A stretch of DNA of 64,000 nt from Rotaria sp. Silwood1 (GCA_905250075.1 CAJNOP010000002.1:4325863-4389862), one strand, 5' to 3'. Shown: positions 36,479 through 48,984, numbered from the stretch's first letter. The notes: a model not told the origin generated them from the sequence alone. A program made the numbers and translations.

Positions 36479-38032
36479 TTATTTATTTGTATTATAATTG
36501 TACTTGCCATTTTCATAATTATCGCAACGAAGTCGTTTACTGGCTAAAAGAAAAAAAAAAAAAACAGTTCTTTTATTTCATATATTTCTGTTTTTTGAAT
36601 CTTACTAGGTGATGGTAGCGTTTCAATATCAATATCTGAATCATCATCGTCAGTTGATCGACGAACAGATGAATTCGTATTAATTGATAGAACGGGTGTT
36701 GATGATGAAGATGATGGTGGTGGAGTTAAATCGACGGAATGTTGTCGAACAACCGGTATAAGTGGTACGAAAGCACTAGGTGATTGATTTGGATTGACTA
36801 GTAACGATGTTGTCGATGATGGGGATGGTGTTGAATAAGATCGAAGTGAAGAAATTGTATTTAATGTAGTTGGTAATACTGGAACCGTCGAATGATAAAT
36901 TGATGGTATGACTGATGGTGGCGGTGGTGGAGGTGGCGGTAATATAGGAGTATAATCGAAACGATGTTGATAAATTTCTGCAAGAAATGGAAAAGCAGTA
37001 ATATGATGAAAATTTCCCATTGAACCAACAAATCGTTGCATTTGTTGAGAAAAAGCATTTGGTTCACGCATTTGTGATAAATGTTTTGAACAAAAACCAT
37101 GTCGTTGGGATTCTTTTTGACATTGATCAATACCACATAAGCGACGCCATTGTTTTCCATTAAATTTTTTACGTATTCCCGTACTACTTAAAAAATGGAA
37201 AGAAAATAATCAAAAAAAAACAAAATGAAAAAAATAATATTTTGTTTTACCTCATTGTAAATATATCTCCTTTTTTTATTCCTTGTAATTTATTAGCTGC
37301 TTGTTCATGTTTTTGTAATTCTCTTTCGACTTCTTCATCATCTTCATCTTTATTTTCAATTGGTGGTGTTGGAAATGCTATCTTTTGTTGTTCATCATTA
37401 TTATTATTTGTTGATAATTCAACTGATATTGGTCGAAACATAGTTGACATAGGTAAATTTTCACGATAAAGACGTAACTCTTCATGCCATGGTTCAATTA
37501 ATAAACGAATATTTTGTCTTGTGAACCATAAATCTTCTTTATCATTTTCATCTTGATCAATTTCATCACCATTATTATTATTATTATTGTTATGTGTAGT
37601 ATTTAAATCAATTGAAAATTCTAAACGTGTCGGATGTTTAGCTCGTATTCGACCACATTGAAATTGATTTAATTTACTAGTTTTTATTCGTCGAACGCAT
37701 ACTTGTGTATTGATAACAAGATCTTGACATGCCGGGATATTATCAATTATAATTGATGGTAAATGATTACAAATTGGTTTTGATAAATCAACATTAATTG
37801 TTGATGATTCTTGATCACGAAGTGATATTGTAATAAGACGAGAATCAATTATATCAAGAATATTACCCATATGATATATATTTAGATTTTGATTATCAAG
37901 AACAAGTACACTCTGATGACGCCATTGACTTGCATCTAATGTAAATTGTGCTATTGATAATGGTGAAGGTGTTGATGAACAACTTCGTTGTTGCCAACGT
38001 TTTTTTGGTGGTGACACCTCGTCGCACGCCAT
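36479..38032 (-). CDS. Capicua long-form N-terminal-like protein without HMG box
   Basis: Three exons, 37251-38032, 36606-37186 and 36479-36543, join in phase to 475 residues. The order of parts matches the N-terminal region of long-isoform capicua (CIC-L), a transcriptional repressor. The region up to about residue 190 holds the DUF4819 (Tudor-like) segment with [13 protein letters not shown]. Then follows KKGDIFTM, and across the first junction [15 protein letters not shown] with C-x4-C-x9-C-x2-H, ending CSKHLS. The rest is Pro/Ser-rich (a run of eight Pro), acidic ([10 protein letters not shown]) and ends in [13 protein letters not shown] plus a short tail to a stop. In CIC the HMG box should follow, but no such exon exists before the fucokinase gene. 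A donor-like GCAA/GTACAA near 36508 could bypass the stop, yet leads nowhere I can recognise. The ATG is 11 nt behind an acceptor-like TTATTTTAG. Assignment to the CIC family is from recalled family sequence. Confidence 0.75.
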
Positions 38033-40326
38033 TTAGTGTACGTCTAAAATAAATAAAAAAAATAAAAAAATAAATATTTTCCTACTCAAAATACAAGACA
38101 TGTAGTATGATTATTATTATTCTTTTTCTTTGCAATTCGAAAGGATAAAAAAAAATGAGTGTGGGTATGTGCATGGAATTTGATGATGAAAACAGTTTTT
38201 TGATGAAGTACACCAAACAGAGACGTTGTTTTTGTTATTTTTCGCCTGTTTTTTTTTTCTTCACTTACTATTGCTTCTGTGATGTCGTACGCAAAGGAAT
38301 TTTTCAGCTGTTTATTATCAATGAAACGCCCATGATTCAAAGTGCATTTATCTTTTTTTTGTGGGGAAAAGTTTTATCATCTGCATACAAAAATTGAAGA
38401 TGAAGGAAGAATGTGTCTTATAAAGTACTTAGAAAAAAAAATGAATCGAAAACATGCTGATAACTAGAAAAAAACAGAAGAGAAATTTTTTAAAAAACAG
38501 ATACGTTGATTTTAATAGAATGAAAAGAAAAAGAAAGTGAAAGCAAGCAATTACATTCATCAGCTGACGTTACTTATTTTTCCTTTTTTTCTTTCTATCT
38601 TGATTCATCTATGCAAATGTTTTATTATTATTATTATTATTATTGTCCGAAAAACAGTCATATTTTTTTCGTCTATGATGCTCAATTCTGCACACATACA
38701 CAAATTTCGCACTACATAGCGTACGATGAAAAAAAAACTCGTACAATGAAAACAACATATGTCTGTATCGTTTCATCTGACATACATTCTCGTATAGAAA
38801 ACAGATGTTACTATGTGCATAAAACCCAATTCTCTTCCTACTCACTTGAGCGACAATGAATAAGAGAAAGAAACGGATGAAGAAGAAAGCTAGATTGACA
38901 GCGATATTAGAAAAAATGACTATTTTTTTTCAATATTTTTGTTTTTTTCTGAATGCAAAAGAAAGCTTTTCAAAAAAAAAAAAAATAGATGGCCATATAA
39001 AACATATTACTCATCTCTTCAGTTTACGAGACTACAACTAAAATAATAATAAAAGTACGAATGCAGTACAATGATGTGTGTGTGTATGAAAGAAAAAAAG
39101 AAGTGTAAATTGAGAAAAAAGTGGATATTACACAGTCAATAGTATTTTTTTTACTTTTTGTCTCGCAAAAGACAAAACCATCAGAATAGTTTCAAACATT
39201 ACACAAGGATGCAAAAGCTACTAATGGTATTCTTATCATAATTGCACATGTAGTAAGTTATGAAGAAAACAAGTAATAAACGTAGACAAACAGTCAGGTG
39301 ACAGTAATCTGTATCCAGAATCCCATATGAAATAGATGATTCTATTGTCTAAATCTCTTACCGCTAAGTTTATCGCAACTAATAAAAAACGTTGATGTAG
39401 AAAAAAAAAAAGGAAGAACGAAAGTAAATAACCACAAGGAATATTCCATCATTTTATCTAGAAAACACTTAAAAAATGACTATGAAGCTCAATAATAAAG
39501 CATAGTAGTAAAGATACCCCTATTTATAGAGTACAGGCGCCTGATGACGAAACCAGTCGAAAGAAAAAAAAGCAAAAAAAAAAAAACAAGCGAGAAAAAA
39601 CGACTGCGGTAACGTATAAATGTCTTTCTCCCTCTCAGTTTCTCTCGTTTTTTTCTCTTTCACGCACCCTCAGAATGATCAACTCTCGGGGTGTTTTTTG
39701 TGTTTTTTCTCTCGTCGACGCTTTTTCTGCCACATCTTCTTTGCATTCTATCTTGCTTCTTTGACAAAAACACAAAGACACAATCTGAGTTCGTGGACAG
39801 CCTACAAGTTGCGCAAGGATATGTGTATGTTATATAGCGAGTGGATTCTTCGATTTACACATACGCACGTAGTTGCGTACGTACGCGCTGTTAGTGATTA
39901 CGTTGCTTTTCGATTTTCTTTCGTTCCTACATCCTTTTCTTTCTTGTTGTCGATACCATGTTGTTGTTAATAGCACAGTGATGTGTACGTGACACAGCAA
40001 TGCTACATATCATTGCACGATTAAAACTATGTTTTTTTTCTTGCTGTCAAAGTATAGTGCATGTTTGTCTATGTGTGTACATACATATAAGAAGTCTCAT
40101 ATATAAAAGATTTACCTTTAGATATGAGTAATTCATCATTGTATTTATGTGATGAAATTTACATTGATATGTATATAGAATTTTCTATTTCGATTGCCAT
40201 TTTTGATTAATAGAAAAAAATATTCATCTAAAAAATGGTTTATTGAAATGAAAAAAACAAAGCGATAAAACAACAAGAAAAAACAAAAAAAAAAAGAAAA
40301 GAAAAGAGCATTGAAATTTATATAAT
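38033..40326. other. Intergenic region upstream of the CIC-like gene
   Basis: About 2.3 kb between the end of the GXYLT-like gene and the start of the CIC-like gene, both on the minus strand. It carries an (ATT)n run at about 38623-38643, TG-rich patches and a stretch at 39600-39960 that is less AT-rich and contains CGCACG/TACGTACG-type sequence. The frame plus 39620-39970 is S/F-rich and lacks any domain. I see no exon. Confidence 0.5.
38042..38060 (-). other. Acceptor-like site just before the CIC-like start
   Basis: TTTATTTATTTTAG on the minus strand ends 11 nt before the ATG at 38032. Confidence 0.45.
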
Positions 40327-43300
40327 TTAGTTTTTTTTATTTATTACAAATAATTCAATTAATTCATTTCGATATTGTTTATTTTCAATTTGATTAAATA
40401 CATTCTCAATAGAATCATTCCAATGATTTGATTTTGTTAAATCGAACTAAATAAAAAAAAATTCAAGAAAAGCAAAACGAAATAAATATTTTTGAATGAT
40501 AAAATATCAACATACTTGACTAATAATTTTATATAAAATTCTATATAATGAATGGTTTATTGTTTCAGGAAGAAATAAAATATCTTCTTTCGATTGACAA
40601 TGATCAAAATCAAGAATATATTTGCATGGTAAAAAATATACATTGTCTAAAATACAAAATTTTAAATCTTTAAAATTTGAAAATCCTTTTTAAATACCTG
40701 TAGATAAATAATTAACACCTTCAAAATCAATTTTTAAATTTTTCATTTGATTCGAATGAATAAGTAATAAATTTGAAGTACCTATATATAATCAATAATA
40801 AAATTGACATAAATAATAAGTTAAAATCATTTTTATCAAGAGCAATCACACAGTAAACAAAGCCACATTCAACATAATCATTATATATGTGAACTACTTA
40901 CTGATTATTAAAAAGAAGATGCTTTAAGAAATAATGATATTTATACTAAACTTTTAATACAAATAAAAATAATTTAAAAATAATACCTGAAATTTGACAT
41001 TGACCAAACATGCCAATAGCTTGTTTTGATTTAAATTGATCAAATGATGACCATAATTTATCAAAAGAATTTATAAATATTATATTTGGATTTAAATAAA
41101 CGACACGATCAACATTTAATATTGTCTAAAATTTTTTTTTTTTTTTTTTGAAAATTATTATTATTATCTTAATATTATTGTTTCATAAATATCTTTTTTT
41201 CTTCTACAGATAGTTGTATAGACTTTAGCCTTTCTATTCTGTTTGTAATGAATTAAGTCAAGGAAGAAGAAGACATTTTCTTGTATGAGTTTAATTATAG
41301 ACAAAATTAATAGTACTTCATAGTGACATATTCTTTTTTTTGAAAACGTCATTCTAATATAAAGCAAGTTCCGACATTTCTCTCCTAGATTATTAGAGGA
41401 AACACGCTTTACAATTTGAAAAGAATTCAACATACCGATAGTTGAAGCGGATGCTTTATCGTTGTGTTGTAATACGTAATTGAATAGTGCATTGATTCAA
41501 TCTAAATATAATTTATTTAAGTATATATTTTATTGTCAATATTTTTACTTGTTTCGAAAAATAATTTTGAACATTGTAGTCTGTTATAATAACATGTAAA
41601 TGTATTTGATAAGTTTTATTTGAAGAAAATAATATAAGAGATTTAAGAAGAATATATGATTGTTCAATAAAATTCCAATCATTATTAAATATTAATGCAA
41701 TATGAAATTGATTTTTCAATGCATAATTAAATGATGATATTTCTTTTGATAAATGTTTTATAAATAATTTTTGAGATTTACCACAATTAGTTAATGAATA
41801 ATTTTTTAAATTATTAATTATTTCTGTTAGTAATGAATTTTTTAAATTTGAATCAAATTTCCAATTATGAATAACTTGATAAATAGATTTAAATTCTTGA
41901 TATTTATCATTATGAAATGCACTACGACAACCATGAATAATTTTAATACCATCTAATTTAGCCATTTGACAATTATTTTCATAAATACAATGATCAGGTC
42001 GATAATTCCAATTACAACTAAATTCATATATTTGTTCTAGCACATTCAAAAAACAAGAAATATGAGATTACAATTGTTTTATTTACATGAAAGAAAATCT
42101 ACCTGGATAATAACTAAAATAAATATTTAATAAACATTGATCACCCCAAGTTATGTTTAAATGAAATTCATCAAAAATAGTCATTATTTTAGAAACCATA
42201 TTCACTTGACGCATACGTGTTAAATTCATTAACATTACACCCGAATTGAGTCCTATGTAAATTAAATGTAAATTTATATTAGTATAAAATTAACTAACAA
42301 AGAATAAGCTACATGACTATTTATTATTTTCAATATAAATGCATAGTTAAAAAAGAAAAACATTAGCTATTGTCAAAAATCTGTAGTTTAGTTTTGATAT
42401 AAACAGATTGCTGAATGAAGCATTATATTTTAGACAATTTTAATATTTTCTTTTTCTCGTTTGATTCGATAACGCTAAATTATTTAATATAAATGTTTCA
42501 TTCAATGCTTTCATAATCTGACTGCATTTATTAATGTATCTCACAATGATATAATGAATACGAAATGAAACATATAAGATATTTTTTGTTTCTCACATAT
42601 CTTATTTGTTACTGCCATTTTTCACTATTCTCATAACCGACCAGTTGAGAATTATTTTCAAGTTATTAGTCGAGTTATGTTCATTTATATGAAGTTTTTT
42701 TTTTCTTTTTTTTTATAAAAATCAAAGTTCTCAATTGTTTTCAGATGTCAAGTCTCGACAAAAAAAACTTTTCATTCCATTACCTAGAACATACAGAATA
42801 AAAAATGATAAAATCATTAACTTATTATGAAAATTTTTTTAGCAGAAAGTTTCTTCATATAAAAAAAAAAGTCTGTCAGAAACAATGATAGAAGTTTTAA
42901 AACTTGCTTTTTACTAAAAATTTTCATGGAAATATAAAAAGGTTTGTTTTTGGAAAGTCTGCTAATGACAATTTATCCTGAGCTCTCAAGCGAAAATATT
43001 CCTATACAGATTTATCATGAGATTAGATTATCGGAGCATGGTATAAAAAATACGTAGAAAAAGATTTATGAATAGTTTTTCTTAATGATCACGTTATAAC
43101 CTATGATTTATATTCTTATTTAACATTCATACTTGGTTTTTTTTTTGCTAATGACGAAAAAAATCATATCGAAATTCATATTTTACTAAATCCCAAAACG
43201 AATTCTCTTATCATGAATAAAATTTTAAAAAAGCCTTTTTTTTTTTGAATTCCATATTACTTATATATTTATGATTAATTGTTTTTGTAACCTACCCATT

Positions 43301-44031
43301 GATCCATAGTATGGATGATGTGCAAATCGATTATACCATCCCATAGATGGATCTTCATGCTCTGGTGTCAACGCAGCTAATTGAGTTGAATTAAATTTTC
43401 GAAAAAAACGCCATAAACTTCTGACATTACTTAAAAATAAAATATCTGTATCAATATAAATTACTGAATCAATATTTGTTAGTATATCCTAAAAAAAGAA
43501 AAGGAAAAAAAAATCAAACAATTCAATATTTTCTTTGTAAGTTTATATGTTTAACGGACTGGAATAAATAAACGTTGAGTACAGCATGGTTTAAATAATT
43601 TTCTCCATCGTTCATCATTTCCACGTGTATATTGAATTTGATAAAATTCAATATGAAATTTTGATTTATATTCAATAGGCCATTCTGAATTAATCTTTAA
43701 ATTCAGAATTAAATTAATTGAAATAAAAGAAACAAAAAAAAAGTCAAATTTATATATTACTTTTTCTGTAAATTGTTCTCTTAAATGATCTTCAGTAAAA
43801 ACATGAAAAATAATTGGTGATGGTGTAAAAATTAATGATGATTTTAATGCATTAAGTGCTTCTTCAAGTCTAACAAAAACAAATAAAATAGATGTGAAAA
43901 TAAAAATCTCATTATTTTTTTCATTTATTTTTATACCTATCACCACATACAACAATTGTTAAATGTATTGGTTTAAGTGCATAGATTTTCGTATGTAAAA
44001 AAATTAATAAAATTAAATAATTAAAATTCAT
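40327..44031 (-). CDS. Tandem GT8 glucoside xylosyltransferase-like protein
   Basis: Eleven exons: 43937-44031, 43761-43869, 43560-43694, 43296-43488, 42103-42252, 41549-42036, 41436-41501, 40987-41125, 40698-40781, 40516-40646 and 40327-40446, giving 569 residues. An N-terminal hydrophobic stretch (MNFNYLILLIFLHTKIYA) looks like a signal peptide or anchor. Domain 1 (about 20-340) follows GXYLT1/2, which add xylose to O-linked glucose on EGF repeats in the secretory pathway: IHLTIVVCGDRLEEALNALK, WRKLFKPC, the DxD motif IYIDTDILFL, PEHEDPSMGWYNRF, NSGVMLMNLTRMR, ITWGDQ, CNWNYRPDHC and KLFIKHLSKE. A second, shorter GT8-like unit (about 345-569) restarts with FHIALIFNNDW, later VVYLNPNIIFI and VYFLPCKYILDFDHC. 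There the DxD is NPN and the GDQ segment is missing, so it is probably catalytically dead. Vertebrate GXYLTs have one domain. Confidence 0.88.
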
Positions 44032-44060
44032 CTACGAACAAATAATATTCATCTTTCTTA
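44032..44060 (-). other. Acceptor-like site abutting the GXYLT-like start
   Basis: On the minus strand TTATTTGTTCGTAG ends exactly before the ATG at 44031, after an A-rich tract with TTATTT. It is a weak polypyrimidine context but a perfectly placed AG. Confidence 0.4.
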
Positions 44061-44205
44061 TTTTTTTTTTTTTCATCTTATTGCATTAACACACAAAAGT
44101 AAAATCTCTACAAAACACTTATACACAAAAAAAAAATAAAAAGAAAATAGCCATTCGAAAGACAATAAATAAAGATAATACACAAAATACCAAAACAAAA
44201 ATATA

Positions 44206-45008
44206 CAGTAGTAATCAAAAGTTTACTTCCTATCGTATCTCAATGATCATACTTGTTAGGTATCTTAGAATTCGTATATGTACACTATATGTCAATAAAT
44301 GTCGACCAAAGGTAACATCTCGGTTAGATTGATTAAGTATACAGAGAGGTATGAATGGATGTCATTTATTAATACTTTGAGCTTTTCAATGTGACAAGGC
44401 TCTCTATTTTATTGAGCATAGATTTTAATTAAATGCACGATTAATTCTTGTTATATTTGCATGAAATTCGAATTCAGTTGATTATCGTTTGTTACTAAAT
44501 GACTATGTATTTTTAGGACACAAGCATCTTTTTTTTTTTTTTATTGACTAGAAAGTTCATTGCTGAAAGTCATAGGTAATAATGTTGAACTTTAAGAAAA
44601 GTTTTTCTTAAGATTTACAGTCAATTAATTGAATTACTACTAAATTAGTCTTCAGAGAGCAGCAGGTGGTTGTTCGTCACATTAATAGTTACAAGAGAAT
44701 GTTCTCAATTCTAGAAAAAGTTGATGAACTTTAATGAAATCAGACACATGGATAGCTCAATTAGGGGAATGTATTATGAGGAATCAGCTAGTTCACACAG
44801 GATTTTTTTTTAACATTTATAAATGTCACCAGAAAAAAAAGCGAACCACTTGTTGTCATCAATCATAATTCGGTTCATACGTGATTTATAGGGATAAGAT
44901 CATGTCTTTGGACTACATTCTTGACAAAATATATGTACATAAATTCTCAGATCTCTAACACTTATAATAGCTAAAATCCGGTAAGGAAGATACTGTTATT
45001 CACTACTG
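44206..45008. mobile_element. Probable Tc1/mariner-type fossil (803 bp)
   Basis: The ends read CAGTAGTAATCAAAAGTTTA from the left and CAGTAGTGAATAACAGTATC inward from the right, flanked by TA on both sides (44204-44205 and 45009-45010). Terminal CAGT plus a TA target duplication is the usual Tc1/mariner signature. The interior has no long open frame, so it is a non-autonomous or decayed copy. It occupies most of the spacer between the GXYLT-like and TBC1D24 genes; the remainder of that spacer shows only a CA/TA microsatellite. Confidence 0.5.
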
Positions 45009-45102
45009 TACATATAAATAATATTCTTCCATTCTCTCACACGATTAAATTTGGTTTTTACGTTTTTCTTTCTTAGAAAATTGGAAGTAAAAGAAACATA
45101 AA

Positions 45103-45149
45103 CACACACACGCACACACACACATTTATATATATATGTGTATATATAC
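45103..45149. repeat. (CA)n / (TA)n compound microsatellite
   Basis: ACACACACGCACACACACAC followed by TATATATATGTGTATATATA, just beyond the TBC1D24 stop codon, probably within its 3' UTR. Confidence 0.85.
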
Positions 45150-45173
45150 TAATGGATTTTGCATTTAAAATGA

Positions 45174-48100
45174 CTAGGAGGATGAAAAATCAAATGTAAT
45201 CATTTCTAAAACTGATATTGAAAAGTATGGTGACGAACAAAGTGGCTCATTATTAAATGTTTCACAATGAGCTGTACGACCTTCACATAATGATGCATCA
45301 ATAGATAAACCATCACCATTACTAAAATAAAACAAAAAGAAAAATTTTTATTTTTATCTTTTCTTTCATTTGTTAATGTTCACCCTCCGCCAATGATTAA
45401 TTTTTCATTATTAACAAATAAGAAAAGTTCTCGTTTAACTTTATATTGACGATTATCATTCTCTTGTTGTTGTCCAACCCAAGGATATTTGATTTGTTTT
45501 GGTACAAGAGTAAATAAATATGATTCACCAAATCCAAAATATGTTTTATTATGACGATCAGACCAAAGACCAGCACAAAATGCACCAAATATCTGTTTGA
45601 ATAGAAAACAAAATAAAAATTATAATTAAACGTATTTTACAAGACAAAAGATCTTTTCTTGTAATATTTCCAAATTTCAAAAATGGATCAAAAAGAAAAT
45701 TTACTTCGCCATTAGTTGTTTTGATAACTAATATTGAATATTCAATATCATCGATTTTTTCTAATAAAGTTTGTAAACGAAATCCATGTTCTTGTGTTGT
45801 AAAAACAAGGACAGGTTGAGAAAGGCTAAGACGTGCAGGTAACCAATTCCATAGAGTAACAAACTAAAAATATCAAAAAATGAAATTTTCCCCTTTTTTT
45901 TTTTCTTTCAAATAATGCAATAAATACTTGTTGATAATCGAGTATAGATGTATTTGGTATTCGTGTAAGATGTTGAGGAGTAATAAATATTGATTGTCGT
46001 TGACTCATATTTTCATGATTATTAGTCAAATTATTATTATTATTATTATTAATGTTAATATTTGTATTACTATTAGACTGATCAATATCATCTGTTCGAG
46101 GAAAATAACGAGTTGTATGTAATAATTTTTCTTCATGCTCAATTAATTGTTCTATTGTACTACGTTTTAAATTTCGAATATGGAATGCAACCTAAAAAAA
46201 CAAAACAAAAAAAAAAAATATTCTCTCAATGAATAATCTTCAAATACTATTAATTATCACATTAGTTTCATGATTTCAAATTAAAATTCTTTTGTTTTTT
46301 TAGTTTTTCTAACATACTCAAAACAAATTATCTCTTTAATAAATTTCTGGATTTATTTTCATTTGATTACAATCGTAGTTCAAAAAAAAAAAGATCATTC
46401 TTACGAAGGAAGGTCCCCAGGTGCCACGCTCCGTTTTGAATCGGACATATGCCATTTTGTAGAGCTCAATGAGACTAGCAAAAGCTTAGAAGGGTTCTTC
46501 CCCATGGGTCTTGGGAGTCGAGTTATGCCCTCTCTACTGAATTTTTGACCATTTTTTCAATATTGAGCAGTAAATCAAACAACGGAGTTTTGATCTGAAA
46601 TTTTGCCCATAGATAGGTCTAATCGTCTTTAGAATATCCTGAAAATTTCAGCTGAAAAGAATGTTCCTTTGTCGAGATATTGAATTATTAAAAAATCATC
46701 GCTTTTACAGACAAGGCGCAAAAAGCCAACCTACTTGAATATCCAATATCTCGATAAAGGAACATTCTTTTCAGCTGAAATTTTCAAGATATTCTAAAGA
46801 CGATTAGACCTATCTATGGGCAAAATTTCAGATCAAAACTCCGTTGTTTGATTTACTTCTCAATATCGAAAAAATAGTCAAAAATTCAGTAGAAAGGGCA
46901 TAACTCGACTCCCAAGGCCCATGGGGAAGAACCCTTTTAAACTTTTGCTAGTCTCACTGAGCTCTACAAAATGGCATATGTCCGATTCAAAACGGAGCGT
47001 GGCACCTGGGGACCTTCCCTCGTTAGACTCAATATAGATAGATATGATTGATAAAGAGATATTATCAGATATACAAGTGATAGTCTTTAAAAGTTAACAA
47101 CATTATATTAAAATTTTGTCTTTATAAATTACAATAAGAAGATACATTTTCTATATTAGTAAAGAAAATGACTACCTTTTCATTATTGAAATATTTCAAG
47201 ATCTTCTCATATTTCATTTATCGTAGTCATTATTTTCTTCAAATTAACTTACATTTAAAAGATGTTCAATAGATACTGGAATTTGTTGGCAAAAATCTGC
47301 CATATTTTGTATTTTTCCATTCGATTCATGTTTAACAGCTAGACAATAATAAAAATAAAAGTTTTATATACAATAATCAATTTATGAAAGCAACAGCAAA
47401 AAATCTTAAAATAAAATAATATCCCTCTAAAATCCTTCATTTCCCCTTTTTCAAAGCATTAAATAAAATAATATCGTTAGTACTCATGCATTTACTAAAA
47501 TGCATAAATGTTAGTATTAAATATGTTATTTCAATACATTATTGTTGAGTAGACTGTAGACTGTAGAAAATTGTTTAAAACAATAAATAAATATATAAAT
47601 AAAATAAGCATATTTTCAGGAAGTGCAAATATAGGAAACAAGTGTGAATATTTACACAAACAATTGTACGAATGAGGTTCTATAAAATGACATGACATTG
47701 TAAGAAAAAAACAACTAATGATTTTTATTTTCTTTTTTTTTTTTTTTTCTCAACAATTAATTCTATAACATACTTTTAATAAACAGATGAACAAGTGCTA
47801 AACCAATACGATATAAAATTTTTGGACCTTCAAGCAAGAAACAATCCATGATTTTTACCTAAATTTAAAATAATAAATTTAGTGAAAAAATTTAAAAAAT
47901 AAATAGATTTTTCATACAAGATAAGCAAATGGTAGATAACGAAATATCCACCAAAACCATTCTTGATAAAATACTTTCGTATTTGTATAACGTAATTCAA
48001 TAACATCGGCTGTTGATTTCTATGAGAATAATAAATTTAATTATGTTTTTATTTTTTATTTTAATATCTAACTTACATAGTATATTTTTAATAATTTTTT

Positions 48101-48796
48101 AAATACATTACAATTAGCTTCCCATTGTAAACGTGTTTCACCACATAACCAATGTTTAATTAATAAACGATTAATTAAATATAATACTTCATGTTCATTA
48201 AAATAATGTAAAAGTAAAGAAGATAAAGGTTCTAATGCTGGACAATAAGTTAAATCTGGATGATGTAAAGCAAATGTAAATAAAATATGTTGTAATAATA
48301 AACATCCTCTTGATTCCGTTAAATGATAAAAACATAAATTAGTTATATCAACAAAATTTGGCCATTGACTTAATTTTGATGTTAATGAATGTAAACTACT
48401 ATCAATTGTTATTGTTGATGTTGATAAAGGTGTTTGTGATGTATGATGAGTAATTCGATGTTGTTTTGAAGTACTAACTCGATTTAATGTTAATATATTC
48501 ATCCATAATTGTCGACGAATAAGATGATCAATTGGCCATATTGTTGAACGTATTATTGATTTAAGACGATTAAAATCATCGTCGGTTATAGCTTGCGATG
48601 ATATATTAATAGATGGATCAATTGAATTTAAAAAATGATTACTTGTATGATTTGAGGAAAGAAGATCAATAAGATCTTTATGTTTGGAATTATGTTGATG
48701 TTGTTGTTGTTGATGAGATAGTTGTTTTCGTAATTGAGCTATCGTATCGTCAGCAATAACATCATTATTAAATGGGTGGCTATTGCCATCCGCCAT
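45174..48796 (-). CDS. TBC1D24: TBC1D24 (TBC/RabGAP-like plus TLDc domain)
   Basis: Membrane-trafficking protein that links a TBC domain to a TLDc domain; in vertebrates it works with ARF6/Rab GTPases at synapses and in oxidative-stress protection. Eight exons: 48077-48796, 47918-48019, 47774-47858, 47253-47338, 45928-46191, 45705-45863, 45384-45592 and 45174-45321. All phases fit and give 590 residues (human 559). The TBC part shows [74 protein letters not shown] and [18 protein letters not shown]. The TLDc part shows [21 protein letters not shown] and [12 protein letters not shown], ending in a Gly-rich loop ([15 protein letters not shown]). The intron 46192-47252 holds a 630-bp hairpin element. 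An upstream out-of-frame ATG lies a few bases before the chosen start. Confidence 0.94.
46395..47030. mobile_element. Near-perfect hairpin (foldback) element in a TBC1D24 intron
   Basis: Left arm about 46395-46692 and right arm about 46738-47030 are inverted copies that differ at only a few bases, with a spacer of about 45 bp. The outer part reads GGAAGGTCCCCAGGTGCCAC inward from both ends. Blocks such as GATAGGTCTAATCGTCTTTA and AGCTGAAAAGAATGTTCC recur in inverse order. No frame longer than about 60 codons exists, so it is non-autonomous. I found no convincing target-site duplication. In the pre-mRNA it would form a roughly 290-bp double-stranded stem. Confidence 0.88.
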
Positions 48797-48824
48797 TCAA
48801 ACATCTAGCTCGGTTCAAATGAGC

Positions 48825-48845
48825 CTAAAATAGATAAGAAAAAGC
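48825..48845 (-). other. Acceptor-like site upstream of TBC1D24 start
   Basis: CTTATCTATTTTAG on the minus strand lies about 28 nt before the ATG at 48796. Confidence 0.45.
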
Positions 48846-48984
48846 ATAGTCAGATTCTGAAGCCTAATATAACTAACGACCATGTCATTCTTTTTTTCCT
48901 TTTTTTCTCCTCTGTCTTTTTTTTTTGCTTTTCCATTTTTGTTTATCAGATAAGTGTGACAAAAACTTGCATTTCTTTCTCACT

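Noticed and set aside
41164..41433. 89-codon minus frame between GXYLT-like exons as an extra exon
   Set aside because: It starts inside a coding exon in the wrong phase and runs through an intron; flanking exons join in phase without it.
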